From RGIG7450 sp045648785 (GTDB taxonomy: Bacteria; Bacillota; Clostridia; RUG12999): DNA of 64,000 nucleotides. Where the stretch lies: positions 7,041-71,040 of the forward strand of contig JAZROP010000036.1 of assembly GCA_045648785.1 (NCBI GenBank), in the 5' to 3' direction. Both the position numbers and the translations under genes were made by a program. Shown piece after piece: positions 1-8,209 of the stretch; positions within the stretch are counted from its first letter, which is position 1, and each line of letters begins with the position of its first letter. Below the pieces are notes generated by a model. The model worked only from the letters and a program-made list of their open reading frames with translations. It was not told where the DNA came from and did no database searches.

Positions 1-2
1 TT

Positions 3-878
3 GGTGTAAATATTTTAAACAGGGATACCGTTCTTAAAATTGAAGGTGATACTGAAAATGTTGAGCTGGCAGTGAAAACAATTGAGGCGTTACTAGCAGA
101 AATTGAGCGCGGCGGGATATTAACAGGGCAGAACATTGAATATACCATTGCAATGGTGAAAAGCGGAATGGAAAACCAGCTTGCCGAAATGAGTGACGAT
201 GTAATATGCATCAGCTCCACCGGCAGACCAATAAAAACCAAAACTCACGGTCAAAAAGCGTATGTTGATGCAATTGCTGATAATACCGTTGTTTTTGGCG
301 TAGGACCGGCGGGTACTGGTAAAACATACCTTGCTGTAGCTATGGCGGTCAAAGCTTTCAGAAACAAAGAAGTGAACAAAATTATTCTCACCCGTCCGGC
401 AGTTGAAGCGGGCGAAAAGCTTGGTTTTCTTCCGGGTGATTTGCAGACGAAAATCGACCCATACTTAAGGCCACTTTATGATGCTCTTTATGATACGATG
501 GGATATGAAAACTATCAGCGGAATTCCGAAAAAGGAGCCATTGAAATTGCTCCGCTTGCATATATGCGCGGCAGAACACTTGATAATGCTTTTATAATTC
601 TGGATGAGGCACAGAATACAACTCCTCAGCAGATGAAAATGTTTTTGACGCGAATTGGTTTTGATTCAAAAGCGGTTATCACAGGCGATGTGACGCAAAT
701 TGACTTGCCGGGAGGCGTTCAGTCGGGACTTAAGGATGCTATGAAAGTACTTAAAAATATAAAGGGGATTGAATTTTGTAAGTTCAGCGACCTTGATGTT
801 GTGCGCCATCCGCTTGTAAGAAAAATCATCAGGGCATATGAAAATCATGAGATGAAAAAGAATCAGGTGAAAAAATGA
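3..878 (+). CDS. phoH: PhoH-family ATPase (5' end cut by window edge)
   Basis: Cytoplasmic PhoH/YbeZ-type P-loop ATPase, which in bacteria is usually coupled to YbeY and RNA metabolism. The frame stays open from base 3, and the codons before the GTG at 72 still encode family-like sequence (GVNILNRDTVLKIEG), so the true start lies upstream of the window and GTG 72 should not be taken as the start. Visible motifs are the Walker A GPAGTGKT, the block RPAVEAGEKLGFLPGD, the Walker B-like FIILDEAQN and the sensor-like ITGDVTQIDLP. The stop overlaps ybeY by four bases (ATGA), so the two genes are probably translationally coupled. The family is certain; the molecular substrate is not known. Confidence 0.95.
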   Translation, partial: GVNILNRDTVLKIEGDTENVELAVKTIEALLAEIERGGILTGQNIEYTIAMVKSGMENQLAEMSDDVICISSTGRPIKTKTHGQKAYVDAIADNTVVFGVGPAGTGKTYLAVAMAVKAFRNKEVNKIILTRPAVEAGEKLGFLPGDLQTKIDPYLRPLYDALYDTMGYENYQRNSEKGAIEIAPLAYMRGRTLDNAFIILDEAQNTTPQQMKMFLTRIGFDSKAVITGDVTQIDLPGGVQSGLKDAMKVLKNIKGIEFCKFSDLDVVRHPLVRKIIRAYENHEMKKNQVKK

Positions 879-1348
879 CGGAGTTTATTTTTGATTTTTC
901 AGATGGAGAGTTGACAGAAAAACAGCAGCAGGTTATGGAAAATGCTGTGAAAACGGCACTGAAGTTCGAAGGGTTCGATAAAGACTGCGAGGTTTCGGTT
1001 GTTATAACTGATAATGAAGGAATAAGGGAAATTAACCGAGATCACAGGGGAATTGATGCACCAACAGATGTGCTTTCCTTTCCACAGTATGATTTTACAG
1101 AGCCGACCATCTTTGCAGAAATTCCCGAAGAGCCGGTTATGATTGGCGATATTGTGATCTCAAAAGAAAGACTCATAACACAGGCAGAGGAAATTGGTCA
1201 TTCGTTTGAGGAGGAACTGGGTTATCTGACCGTTCATTCGGTACTTCATCTTCTTGGATATGACCATATGAATGACGAGGATAAAAAACTCATGAGAGCA
1301 CACGAGAAAAAGATTGTTAAGGAGATACAAAATGGCGAAATATTTTAA
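875..1348 (+). CDS. ybeY: Endoribonuclease YbeY (rRNA maturation factor)
   Basis: Zinc-dependent endoribonuclease of the UPF0054/YbeY family, involved in 16S rRNA 3'-end maturation and ribosome quality control. The metal-binding HxxxHxxxxxH signature is present near the C-terminus as HSVLHLLGYDH. The preceding block TDVLSFPQYDF and the motif GDIVIS are typical of the family. At 157 residues the length is normal. The gene overlaps phoH by ATGA and its last 17 bases overlap the next start at 1332, giving a tightly packed three-gene transcript. The usual downstream partners (dgkA, cdd, era) are absent; a serine hydrolase follows instead. Confidence 0.96.
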   Translation: MTEFIFDFSDGELTEKQQQVMENAVKTALKFEGFDKDCEVSVVITDNEGIREINRDHRGIDAPTDVLSFPQYDFTEPTIFAEIPEEPVMIGDIVISKERLITQAEEIGHSFEEELGYLTVHSVLHLLGYDHMNDEDKKLMRAHEKKIVKEIQNGEIF

Positions 1349-2750
1349 AAAGGTAACTCCGGAGTCTTGTGGGGTCGACAGCAGAGATTTACTAAAATTT
1401 ATTGAGGGTATGGAAAATATGCCGGAGGAAAAGGAAACTCACGGTTTTATGCTTATAAGACACGGCAAGCTCCTGACAGAGGGATGGTTTGCACCCTATA
1501 CAGAAGAAATGCCGCATGTTTTATTTTCTGACACAAAAACATTTACGCAGCTTGCGATAGGTTTTATGGTAAAGGAAGGACTTATCACGATTGATGATAA
1601 AATAGCTGACTATTTTCCGGACAAGCTTACCGAAAATACATCCCAGCACAACCGAAATCTTACAATAAGGCATCTTCTTATGATGGCGACAGGTCATCCG
1701 GGTAACGCTGTGCATGCCCGCGGAAAATTTTCTGATTTTAAGTATGACATGCTGCAGGAATTTTTCCATTCGGACAACATTGATGAAGCGGGAACAAAGT
1801 TTCAATATGAAAATATTGCAAGCTATGTCCTCTCAAATCTTGTATCAAGACTCACAGGAGAGAATATTGCACAATACTTAAAACCAAGATTTTTAGATCC
1901 ATTAGGAATAACTGTTGATTATTATTCAACCGATGACGATGATGTTTGCATGGGATATTCAGGTTTTAGAATTACACTTGAAGCTTTGGCAAAGGTAGGT
2001 CAATTTTTCTTGAATGGCGGTGTTTGGGAGGGAGACAGGCTCCTTTCAAAAGAATGGTGCGAACAGGCAACTGCAAAACATACTGACTGCCAAGGTCCTT
2101 GTGGCACTGACTGGAACCAGGGTTACTGTTGGCATATGTGGCGTGGACAACATAATACTGCCCGTCTTTGCGGTGCATATGGGCAGATGTGTGTTATTGC
2201 TCCCGACCTTGATTTGATTTTTGCAACCAATTCGGGTGCTAACTATAACAGACTTCAGTACATACTGGACAATTTTTATGAAAATGTTATGCTTAAAATC
2301 AAGGACGAGCCTCTGGAAGAAAACCCGGTTGGAAATATTAAACTTGAAAATAAAATTGAAAAACTTAAACTGCAGAATGTTTTTGCACCTCTTTCACCAA
2401 GAGTAAACGAACTTGATGGTAAGGAAATAAAATTTGAAAAAATCCTTCGCTATGACTCGATAAAGCTTGATTTTGAGAAAGAGGTGTGTAAAGTAACCCT
2501 TGCAGGAGATAAAACTATTTCCTTTGATGCAGGGCTTACAGACCTTGCGGAAACATATATTGAAGACGGCGGCTTTGTAAGTATCGACCCGTTTGATCAT
2601 GGAGTATATTCTGCCTCCGCCTACTTTGATATGGATGATAAGTTTATAATTACAGTCAGAATACTTGGTACGGTAACCATTATTAAAATTGAAGTAGACT
2701 TGAGTGAAAATGTGAAAATATATACGCTCAGAGGAAATTTAGGGGATTAA
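1332..2750 (+). CDS. Serine hydrolase, beta-lactamase/PBP4*-type fold
   Basis: Protein of 472 residues with the class C beta-lactamase-like hydrolase fold. The nucleophile motif SxxK appears as SDTK around residue 65 and the YxN motif as YEN around residue 160. The third motif is not a classical KTG and probably corresponds to the GAYGQM region. The last ~130 residues form a separate non-catalytic domain, as in many esterase/peptidase members. There is no signal peptide, so it is probably cytoplasmic. ATG 1332 is chosen over an in-frame ATG at 1314 because AAGGAG at 1319-1324 is well spaced for it. Substrate unknown (peptide or ester). Its place after ybeY is unusual and gives no functional clue. 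Confidence 0.8.
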   Translation: MAKYFKKVTPESCGVDSRDLLKFIEGMENMPEEKETHGFMLIRHGKLLTEGWFAPYTEEMPHVLFSDTKTFTQLAIGFMVKEGLITIDDKIADYFPDKLTENTSQHNRNLTIRHLLMMATGHPGNAVHARGKFSDFKYDMLQEFFHSDNIDEAGTKFQYENIASYVLSNLVSRLTGENIAQYLKPRFLDPLGITVDYYSTDDDDVCMGYSGFRITLEALAKVGQFFLNGGVWEGDRLLSKEWCEQATAKHTDCQGPCGTDWNQGYCWHMWRGQHNTARLCGAYGQMCVIAPDLDLIFATNSGANYNRLQYILDNFYENVMLKIKDEPLEENPVGNIKLENKIEKLKLQNVFAPLSPRVNELDGKEIKFEKILRYDSIKLDFEKEVCKVTLAGDKTISFDAGLTDLAETYIEDGGFVSIDPFDHGVYSASAYFDMDDKFIITVRILGTVTIIKIEVDLSENVKIYTLRGNLGD

Positions 2751-2763
2751 GAAAATAATTAAT

Positions 2764-2797
2764 AAAAAAGCAGGAACAAGTTTTGTTTCTGCTTTTT
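2764..2797. terminator. Bidirectional intrinsic terminator
   Basis: Near-perfect hairpin with A-rich and T-rich flanks between the convergent serine hydrolase and nagA genes. The arms are built on AAAAGCAGGAACAA and TTGTTTCTGCTTTT with one G-T pair. The nagA stop codon (2796-2798) touches the right arm, so nagA transcripts end almost at the stop. Confidence 0.85.
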
Positions 2798-3899
2798 AAT
2801 TTACTTTTTCACCATTTTTGTAGGTACTTAACACATTTAATTCTTTGTCGAGAATAACGAAATCTGCATTTTTACCGACTGAAATGCTACCATAATCTTT
2901 ATCGATTCCGGTTGCTTTAGCCGGTGTAATTGATGCCATTTTAACAGCATTTTCAAAGGGTATTCCAAACTTTACTGCATTGCGCACACCTTGCATTACA
3001 TTGCATGTGCTGCCGGCGAGATTGCCAGAGTCGGTTCTTGCAATGCCATCTGTAACTGTGACATTTACACTGCCACCGAGAACATAATTTCCGTCCTCAA
3101 GACCGGTTGCACCCATACTGTCAGACACCAGAATCATTCTGTCGGGACCGAGCACTTTATACATCAATCTGATGATTGCCGGATGCAAATGAATACCGTC
3201 GCAGATAGCTTCACAAGTTACATCATCACGTTCAAATGCTGCACATTGAAGCGATGGATTTCTGTGATGAATGGAATTCATAGTATTGAAAGTGTGAGTA
3301 ACATTTCGCGCACCTGCTTCAAAGCCTTTAACTGCTGTGTCATAATCGGCTGTGGTATGCCCAAGAGCAACTGTCATAAGCTTTGACGCTTCTTTTATGA
3401 ATTCCATATTACCTTCAATCTCGGGAGCGACGGTTGTGAGCTTAATTTTGCCACCGGATAGAAGGTAATATTCCTTAAGTTCATCAATATTACCGGGACG
3501 AATGGTAGATTCGTCGTGAACTCCTTTATTTTGACTGCTGATATATGGTCCCTCGAGGTTAATACCGACAATTCGGTAGTTTGCAGCAGCTTGTTTCATT
3601 GCGGCAACAATATTCTCGTGGGTTGCACTGATTGTTGTAGGAAAAAAGGTTGTTACGCCACAGGAGAAAAAGAATTTTTCAACCTTATCAAAGTCGTAAT
3701 CCTTATCCATTGTATCAGTACCAAGTGCTGCGTGTGTGTGAATATCCACAAGACCTGGGATTAAATATTTTCCATCCATATCAACGGATTCGCCAACGAG
3801 ATTTTCACCGATTGCAGTAATTTTACCGTCGGCAACTTCAATGTCCGTTTTGGTAAGCTTAAAGTCGTCGGTCAAGACGAAGGCGTTTTTAAAAATCAT
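2796..3899 (-). CDS. nagA: N-acetylglucosamine-6-phosphate deacetylase
   Basis: Amidohydrolase-superfamily enzyme that hydrolyses GlcNAc-6-phosphate to GlcN-6-phosphate and acetate. The metal site HTH follows LVDI near residue 52. The family blocks NLEGPYIS, ALGHTTADY, VTHTFNTM, CDGIHLHP, LVSDSMGATG and LAGSTCNVMQG are all in order. The length of 367 is slightly short but complete. It is the last gene of a minus-strand operon after a GlmU-like transferase, a phosphohexomutase and an SGNH hydrolase, which points to handling of amino sugars from peptidoglycan or dietary glycans. No nagB or PTS gene lies beside it in this window. Confidence 0.95.
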   Translation of the reverse strand: MIFKNAFVLTDDFKLTKTDIEVADGKITAIGENLVGESVDMDGKYLIPGLVDIHTHAALGTDTMDKDYDFDKVEKFFFSCGVTTFFPTTISATHENIVAAMKQAAANYRIVGINLEGPYISSQNKGVHDESTIRPGNIDELKEYYLLSGGKIKLTTVAPEIEGNMEFIKEASKLMTVALGHTTADYDTAVKGFEAGARNVTHTFNTMNSIHHRNPSLQCAAFERDDVTCEAICDGIHLHPAIIRLMYKVLGPDRMILVSDSMGATGLEDGNYVLGGSVNVTVTDGIARTDSGNLAGSTCNVMQGVRNAVKFGIPFENAVKMASITPAKATGIDKDYGSISVGKNADFVILDKELNVLSTYKNGEKVN

Positions 3900-3919
3900 T
3901 AATATTCAGCGTCCTTAAA

Positions 3920-4549
3920 TCAGAATAATTTTTCAAATCCTTTGAGCCACTGGCGCTTGATAATCTCATGACCTGCCGCAAGAGGATGAACACCGTCTGC
4001 AAGTACTTTATCGGGGCCTGCAATAGCTGCAAGCTTTTCCATTTCTTCCTGAAGAGGAACAAATACAAGCCCATTTTCTTCTGCAACTCGTTTTACAGCT
4101 GCTGCTTTTTCTTTTACAGCTGCAAAAAATTCATCAAATTTACCTTCGTTTGCATCTCCGGGGAGAACAAAAGGTTCAAAAATCATTATTTTTATGTTGG
4201 GTAATGCTGATTTCACATCTTCAATAAGAATGTTGTAAAGTCTTTCAAAACGGTCAGTTTCAACGCCGTTTTGATACATAAATTCATGCCACACATCGTT
4301 AACACCGATTAAAATACTTAAAACATCAGGTTTTAAATTAATAAGGTCTGATTTGAGCCTGGCATATAGGTCTACAATTCTGTTGCCGCTGATGCCACGG
4401 TTTAAAAATTCATATTTACCGGGGTTTTCGTAAGCAAGCGTGGCTGCGACAAGGGTAGGATAGCCGCAACCCATATAGCCACCAATTTTTTCTGTATCAC
4501 GCACTCTTTGTGCGTCTGTAATTGAATCGCCCTGAAATAAAATTCTCAT
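3920..4549 (-). CDS. SGNH/GDSL-family hydrolase
   Basis: Single-domain SGNH hydrolase of 209 residues. Block I is GDSIT (residues 7-11) with the nucleophile serine, block II is the glycine in GISGNR, block III is IGVNDVW with the asparagine, and block V is DGVHPLAAGH with the catalytic Asp and His. There is no signal peptide, so it acts in the cytoplasm. Such enzymes often remove acetyl groups from sugars. Placed between a phosphohexomutase and nagA, it is plausibly a carbohydrate esterase for an imported sugar, but the substrate is inference. Confidence 0.88.
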   Translation of the reverse strand: MRILFQGDSITDAQRVRDTEKIGGYMGCGYPTLVAATLAYENPGKYEFLNRGISGNRIVDLYARLKSDLINLKPDVLSILIGVNDVWHEFMYQNGVETDRFERLYNILIEDVKSALPNIKIMIFEPFVLPGDANEGKFDEFFAAVKEKAAAVKRVAEENGLVFVPLQEEMEKLAAIAGPDKVLADGVHPLAAGHEIIKRQWLKGFEKLF

Positions 4550-4565
4550 AATAACTTCTCCTTAA

Positions 4566-5966
4566 TTAAAGTCCAAGAAGAGCAAGCAGCTCATCGGATG
4601 TTTTTTCAGCAAGTTCTTTATTTTCCATTTCACAGAAAACACGGATAAGAGGCTCTGTGCCAGAAAAACGCGCTATAATCCAACCACCATTTTCAAAGAA
4701 TACTTTGAGTCCGTCCATATAGCTGACTTTTGAAATTTTTTCACTGAACTCGGGTAAAACCTTGTCCTCGTAAATAAGCTTCTGGAGTTGGGATTTTTTC
4801 TCTTGTGAGAATTTAAAGTCGCGCTCGGACATATAACTATGTCCGTATTTTGAGTGAATTTCATCGAGCATTTCCGACAAGCCTTTGCCAGTTTTACAAA
4901 TCATTTCAACAAGCAGGGAGGAGGCAAAAATGCCGTCTTTACCTTTAATGTGACCTTTGATGGTAAGACCACCGCTGGATTCACCGCCAATAATTGCGTC
5001 GCTTTCTTCCATTTTTGAACTAATATGTTTGAATCCGACGGGAACTTCGTGGCATTTAAAACCGAAATCCTCTGCAATTTTATCAAGCAGGTGGGTTGTG
5101 GCAAGGTTTCTTACAACATCGCCTTTCCAACCCTTATATTTGAGCAGGTAATAATAAAGCAGAACAAGGATTTCGTTGGGATGAATAAAGTTACCGTCTT
5201 CATTGATAATGCCGATTCTGTCAGCGTCACCATCGGTAGCAATACCAATGTCGTAACCTTCTTCAACAACCATATCTGAAAGCTTGGTAAGAGTTGCTGC
5301 TGAAGGAGAGGGGAGTCTGCCACCAAAAAGAGTATCGTGTCTGTCGTTTATAATATCAACATCGCAGCGTGCTGTTAAGAGAATTGTCTGAAGAGATGTC
5401 TTGGATACACCAAACATAGGATCAAGCAGGATTTTAAGACCTTTACCCTTGATAGCTTCAATATCAAGCATATTCATGATACTGTCTATGTAGTTATTGA
5501 GAGGGTGAATAATCTTAATTATATCCTGTTTAACAGCATCATCAAAATTAATTGACTTGATGTCGGTAATGTTTTTACTGATTTCCTCAAGCTCAGAGGT
5601 TACAATTTCATTTGCATCCCTGCCGCCTTCAGTAAACACTTTAACACCGTTATATACAGCGGGGTTGTGGCTGGCGGTAACGGCTATGCCATATTTACAG
5701 CCGTAGCTTTTTACAGTAAAAATAATAAGCGGGGTTGGAGCGTTGCTGGGGATATAGTAAACAGTTATGCCGTTTGCAGCAAAAACCTCAGCAAGCCATG
5801 TCGCACCAAGGTCGGACATGAATCTGCGGTCAAAACCGATTACAATTTCTTTTGCACCGTCTTTGTTCATTTTCTCAGAGATAGACTGAGCTAAAAGCGT
5901 GATATTACTTTTGGTAAAACCGTCAGCAATAATATCTCGCCAACCACCCGTGCCAAATTTAAACAT
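4566..5966 (-). CDS. Phosphoglucomutase/phosphomannomutase-family phosphohexomutase
   Basis: Alpha-D-phosphohexomutase of 466 residues, interconverting hexose-6-P and hexose-1-P through a phosphoserine. The active-site loop TASHNPAVYNG lies near residue 100, the Mg loop is DGDADRIG near 245, the sugar-binding loop is GGESSGG near 328, and the phosphate-binding loop RFSGTEPLIRVF is near the C-terminus. The start overlaps the stop of the upstream GlmU-like gene by one base (TAATG). With a uridylyltransferase and NagA in the same operon, its substrate may be GlcNAc-P or GlcN-P rather than glucose-P. Sequence reading alone does not fix the specificity. Confidence 0.9.
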   Translation of the reverse strand: MFKFGTGGWRDIIADGFTKSNITLLAQSISEKMNKDGAKEIVIGFDRRFMSDLGATWLAEVFAANGITVYYIPSNAPTPLIIFTVKSYGCKYGIAVTASHNPAVYNGVKVFTEGGRDANEIVTSELEEISKNITDIKSINFDDAVKQDIIKIIHPLNNYIDSIMNMLDIEAIKGKGLKILLDPMFGVSKTSLQTILLTARCDVDIINDRHDTLFGGRLPSPSAATLTKLSDMVVEEGYDIGIATDGDADRIGIINEDGNFIHPNEILVLLYYYLLKYKGWKGDVVRNLATTHLLDKIAEDFGFKCHEVPVGFKHISSKMEESDAIIGGESSGGLTIKGHIKGKDGIFASSLLVEMICKTGKGLSEMLDEIHSKYGHSYMSERDFKFSQEKKSQLQKLIYEDKVLPEFSEKISKVSYMDGLKVFFENGGWIIARFSGTEPLIRVFCEMENKELAEKTSDELLALLGL

Positions 5967-6697
5967 TAGTTGTTGCCTCCAAGAATTTTTTCACAAAGCT
6001 CAAGGTCTTCTGGTGTGTTTACACCGAGAATTTCCATGGAATCTGTTGTGGAATAAGAAGCAATTTTCTTACCTTCGCCGATTAAAATTTTAGGAACATC
6101 GGTGAGGTAATATTCGCCCTGGGCATTGTTGTTTTTAAGCTTGTCAAGATTGTTGAACAGAGCGTCTGCCTTGAAAACATACACTCCTACATTAAGTTCT
6201 TTAATATCTTTTTGTTCAGGAGTGCAGTCTTTATCTTCAACAATGTCAACAACCTCGCCGTTTTCACGGATAATTCTGCCGTATGCGAGTTTGTCATCAG
6301 TTATAGCTGTGAGAATTGTGCAATCGGCACCTGTATCTTGATGAGCTTTTATAAGGTTTTTGTATGTTTCCTTTTTAAACAGAGGCATATCTCCGTAAAG
6401 AATAATAACATCACCTGTGTAACCTTCAAAAGCGTCTTTTGCCATCATAACAGCATGGCCTGTACCTTTTTGCTCTGCCTGAACAGCATATGTATATTTG
6501 TCACCGAGGGTTTCAAACACCATTTCGCGTTTGTAACCGGCAACAATTGTGATGTCTTTAGCATCAATAAAATCAACATTTGACAGAACATGACCGATAA
6601 GAGGTTTACCTGCGGCAAGTCTCAAAACCTTGGGCATATTCATGGTTTCACTTAAGAGTCGTTTGCCTTTTCCGGCGGCAAGAATAATCGCTTTCAT
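5966..6697 (-). CDS. GlmU-like sugar-1-phosphate nucleotidyltransferase (no acetyltransferase domain)
   Basis: Protein of 243 residues that reads as the N-terminal pyrophosphorylase half of GlmU: ILAAGKGKRL at the start, EQKGTGHAV near residue 96, LYGDMPLF near 119, NVGVYVFKADALF near 192 and GEYYLTDVP near 212. The left-handed beta-helix acetyltransferase domain of normal GlmU (about 450 residues) is missing, and the stop is followed at once by the mutase start. It should form a nucleotide sugar such as UDP-GlcNAc from the 1-phosphate, but cannot acetylate GlcN-1-P. First gene of the nagA operon; the promoter is at 6734-6762. Confidence 0.88.
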   Translation of the reverse strand: MKAIILAAGKGKRLLSETMNMPKVLRLAAGKPLIGHVLSNVDFIDAKDITIVAGYKREMVFETLGDKYTYAVQAEQKGTGHAVMMAKDAFEGYTGDVIILYGDMPLFKKETYKNLIKAHQDTGADCTILTAITDDKLAYGRIIRENGEVVDIVEDKDCTPEQKDIKELNVGVYVFKADALFNNLDKLKNNNAQGEYYLTDVPKILIGEGKKIASYSTTDSMEILGVNTPEDLELCEKILGGNN

Positions 6698-6733
6698 AAT
6701 AAAACTCCTTTTACATTATAATATTATAGTATA

Positions 6734-6762
6734 ATTATAACTTAAAAAAGTTAAAAAGTAAA
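6734..6762 (-). promoter_or_regulatory. SigA-type promoter for the nagA operon
   Basis: On the minus strand TTTACT (6757-6762) is followed by a 17-base spacer and a perfect TATAAT (6734-6739), about 37 bases before the start of the nucleotidyltransferase gene. Confidence 0.7.
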
Positions 6763-6772
6763 TATAAAATTC

Positions 6773-6802
6773 TTTACAAAATTTATACTTTTATTATATA
6801 AT
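6773..6802 (+). promoter_or_regulatory. SigA-type promoter of the decayed AraC gene
   Basis: TTTACA (6773-6778), 18-base spacer and TATAAT (6797-6802), just upstream of ATG 6822. An in-frame ATG at 6801 overlaps the -10 box and is therefore not the start. The promoter looks intact although the gene it served is broken. Confidence 0.6.
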
Positions 6803-6821
6803 GGTGATGGAAGGGAATACT

Positions 6822-7311
6822 ATGCTTGAAAATTTGACATTTCTGACCTTTAAACCGTACGGAGAAATAGAGCCAAAAGTCTTTGCGGAGGCAACAAGAA
6901 AGCTAGGATATAAAAGTTTTAAGGTGGCAGAGCTGACGAGAAAAGTGCCGGACAAGCTTTTTGTCAGCGACTATGATACGGTTATGGACCTGATGCAAGG
7001 AACAGCGGTTTTGTATGTCGGAAGTTCGCCCGATATGCTTGTACCTTTTATATTTGACAAAATGGTGATAATTAAAAAAAGGATATATTATTATGCAACT
7101 CCTTTTTAAAAGCAGTATGGGAATGGCGCTTTCAAAATACATTTGCGATCAAAAACTTATCCGCGCAAAGGAATATATCAGGACAGGGCGATATTCTATC
7201 ACACAGGTGTCTGAAAGACTTTCCTTTACAAATGTTCAGTATTTTTCAAAACTGTTTAAAAAATAATATGGAGTAACCCTGAGTGAATATCAGTGGTCAA
7301 TAAGAAAATAG
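6822..7311 (+). pseudogene. AraC-family regulator remnant (frameshift, deletion, nonsense codon)
   Basis: An open frame of 95 residues (6822-7109, SD GGAAGGGA) has no clear domain of its own. In the next frame, 7093-7311 encodes a recognisable AraC C-terminal helix-turn-helix: LSKYICDQKLIRAKEYI, then ITQVSERLSFTN, YFSKLFKK and, after a TAA at 7264-7266, YGVTLSEYQWSIRK. The TAA sits where intact homologues have an aromatic residue just before YG. The total is far shorter than the usual ~280 residues, so the middle has been deleted. The assignment of the 95-residue piece as the old N-terminus is inference from frame order and its promoter. Confidence 0.65.
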
Positions 7312-7312
7312 C

Positions 7313-7342
7313 TTGACATCCTACAGCGGACAGGTGTAAAAT
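7313..7342 (+). promoter_or_regulatory. SigA-type promoter for lgt
   Basis: Perfect TTGACA (7313-7318), 18-base spacer, TAAAAT (7337-7342), then SD AAAGGAGG at 7353-7360 and the lgt start at 7368. It begins two bases after the last stop of the AraC relic. Confidence 0.75.
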
Positions 7343-7367
7343 ATTTTATATTAAAGGAGGGTTTGCG

Positions 7368-8171
7368 GTGCAATACAATTACTTAACACAAATAGCATTT
7401 CCAGGACTGGGCATTAACGAGTTCAGCATAAATCCGGTTGCATTTAATATTTTTGGTAAAGAAATTTTCTGGTATGGAATCATTATTGCGATAGCTCTTA
7501 CGGTTGCTTTTTTATGGGCTGTATATGCAAGTAAAGACGAAGATCTACCAAAGGACACACTAACGGACCTTTTGATTGTCGGGCTTCCGGTAGCTATAAT
7601 TTGTGCCCGTGCATATTATGTTGTTTTTTCGTGGAATATGTATAAAAACAACTGGGTGGATGTTTTTAAAATATGGGAGGGCGGAATTGCAATTTACGGT
7701 GGCGTGATTGGCGCTTTTCTTGCGGGATTTATCTATGCGAAAGTGAAAAAAATATCATTTTATAAGCTTGCGGACATTGCGGCACCCAGCTTTATGATAG
7801 GACAGGCAATAGGAAGATGGGGCAATTTTGTGAATGTTGAAGCTTATGGTAGTCAGACAACGCTTCCGTGGGGGATGCTTCTTGTTCAGGAGGGAGTAAC
7901 CGTTCATCCAACATTTTTATATGAGTCACTCTGGAATGCTGCGGGTTTTGTAATTCTTGCTCTGCTAAGAAAGAGAAAGCCATTTGAGGGATTTATATTC
8001 TACGCTTATCTTTTATGGTACGGGCTTGGCAGGGTATGGATTGAAGCCTTGAGGACAGACAGTCTTATGCTTGGGAATTTAAGAATTTCCCAATTTGTTG
8101 CAGGTGTATGCATAATTGTGTCGGCTGTGACGATACTTTTAAAATGGAAAAATGACTGTGTGAAAATATAA
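7368..8171 (+). CDS. lgt: Prolipoprotein diacylglyceryl transferase
   Basis: Polytopic membrane enzyme that transfers diacylglycerol from phosphatidylglycerol to the lipobox cysteine of prelipoproteins. The family signature is present as IGRWGNFVNVEAYG near residue 145, followed by HPTFLYES and YGLGRVWIEALRTDSL. At 267 residues with about seven hydrophobic segments it is full length. The start is GTG 7368 with SD AAAGGAGG seven bases upstream. It is a single-gene unit closed by a strong terminator. Lipoprotein substrates encoded here include the PrsA-like, PotD-like and BMP proteins. Confidence 0.96.
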   Translation: MQYNYLTQIAFPGLGINEFSINPVAFNIFGKEIFWYGIIIAIALTVAFLWAVYASKDEDLPKDTLTDLLIVGLPVAIICARAYYVVFSWNMYKNNWVDVFKIWEGGIAIYGGVIGAFLAGFIYAKVKKISFYKLADIAAPSFMIGQAIGRWGNFVNVEAYGSQTTLPWGMLLVQEGVTVHPTFLYESLWNAAGFVILALLRKRKPFEGFIFYAYLLWYGLGRVWIEALRTDSLMLGNLRISQFVAGVCIIVSAVTILLKWKNDCVKI

Positions 8172-8176
8172 AAATT

Positions 8177-8209
8177 AGACCGATTGGATAAGTCCAATCG
8201 GTCTTTTTA
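8177..8209. terminator. Intrinsic terminator after lgt
   Basis: Perfect 12-bp stem AGACCGATTGGA / TCCAATCGGTCT (8177-8188 and 8193-8204) with loop TAAG, followed by TTTTT. It lies between convergent genes and probably also ends the anti-sigma transcript. Confidence 0.92.
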
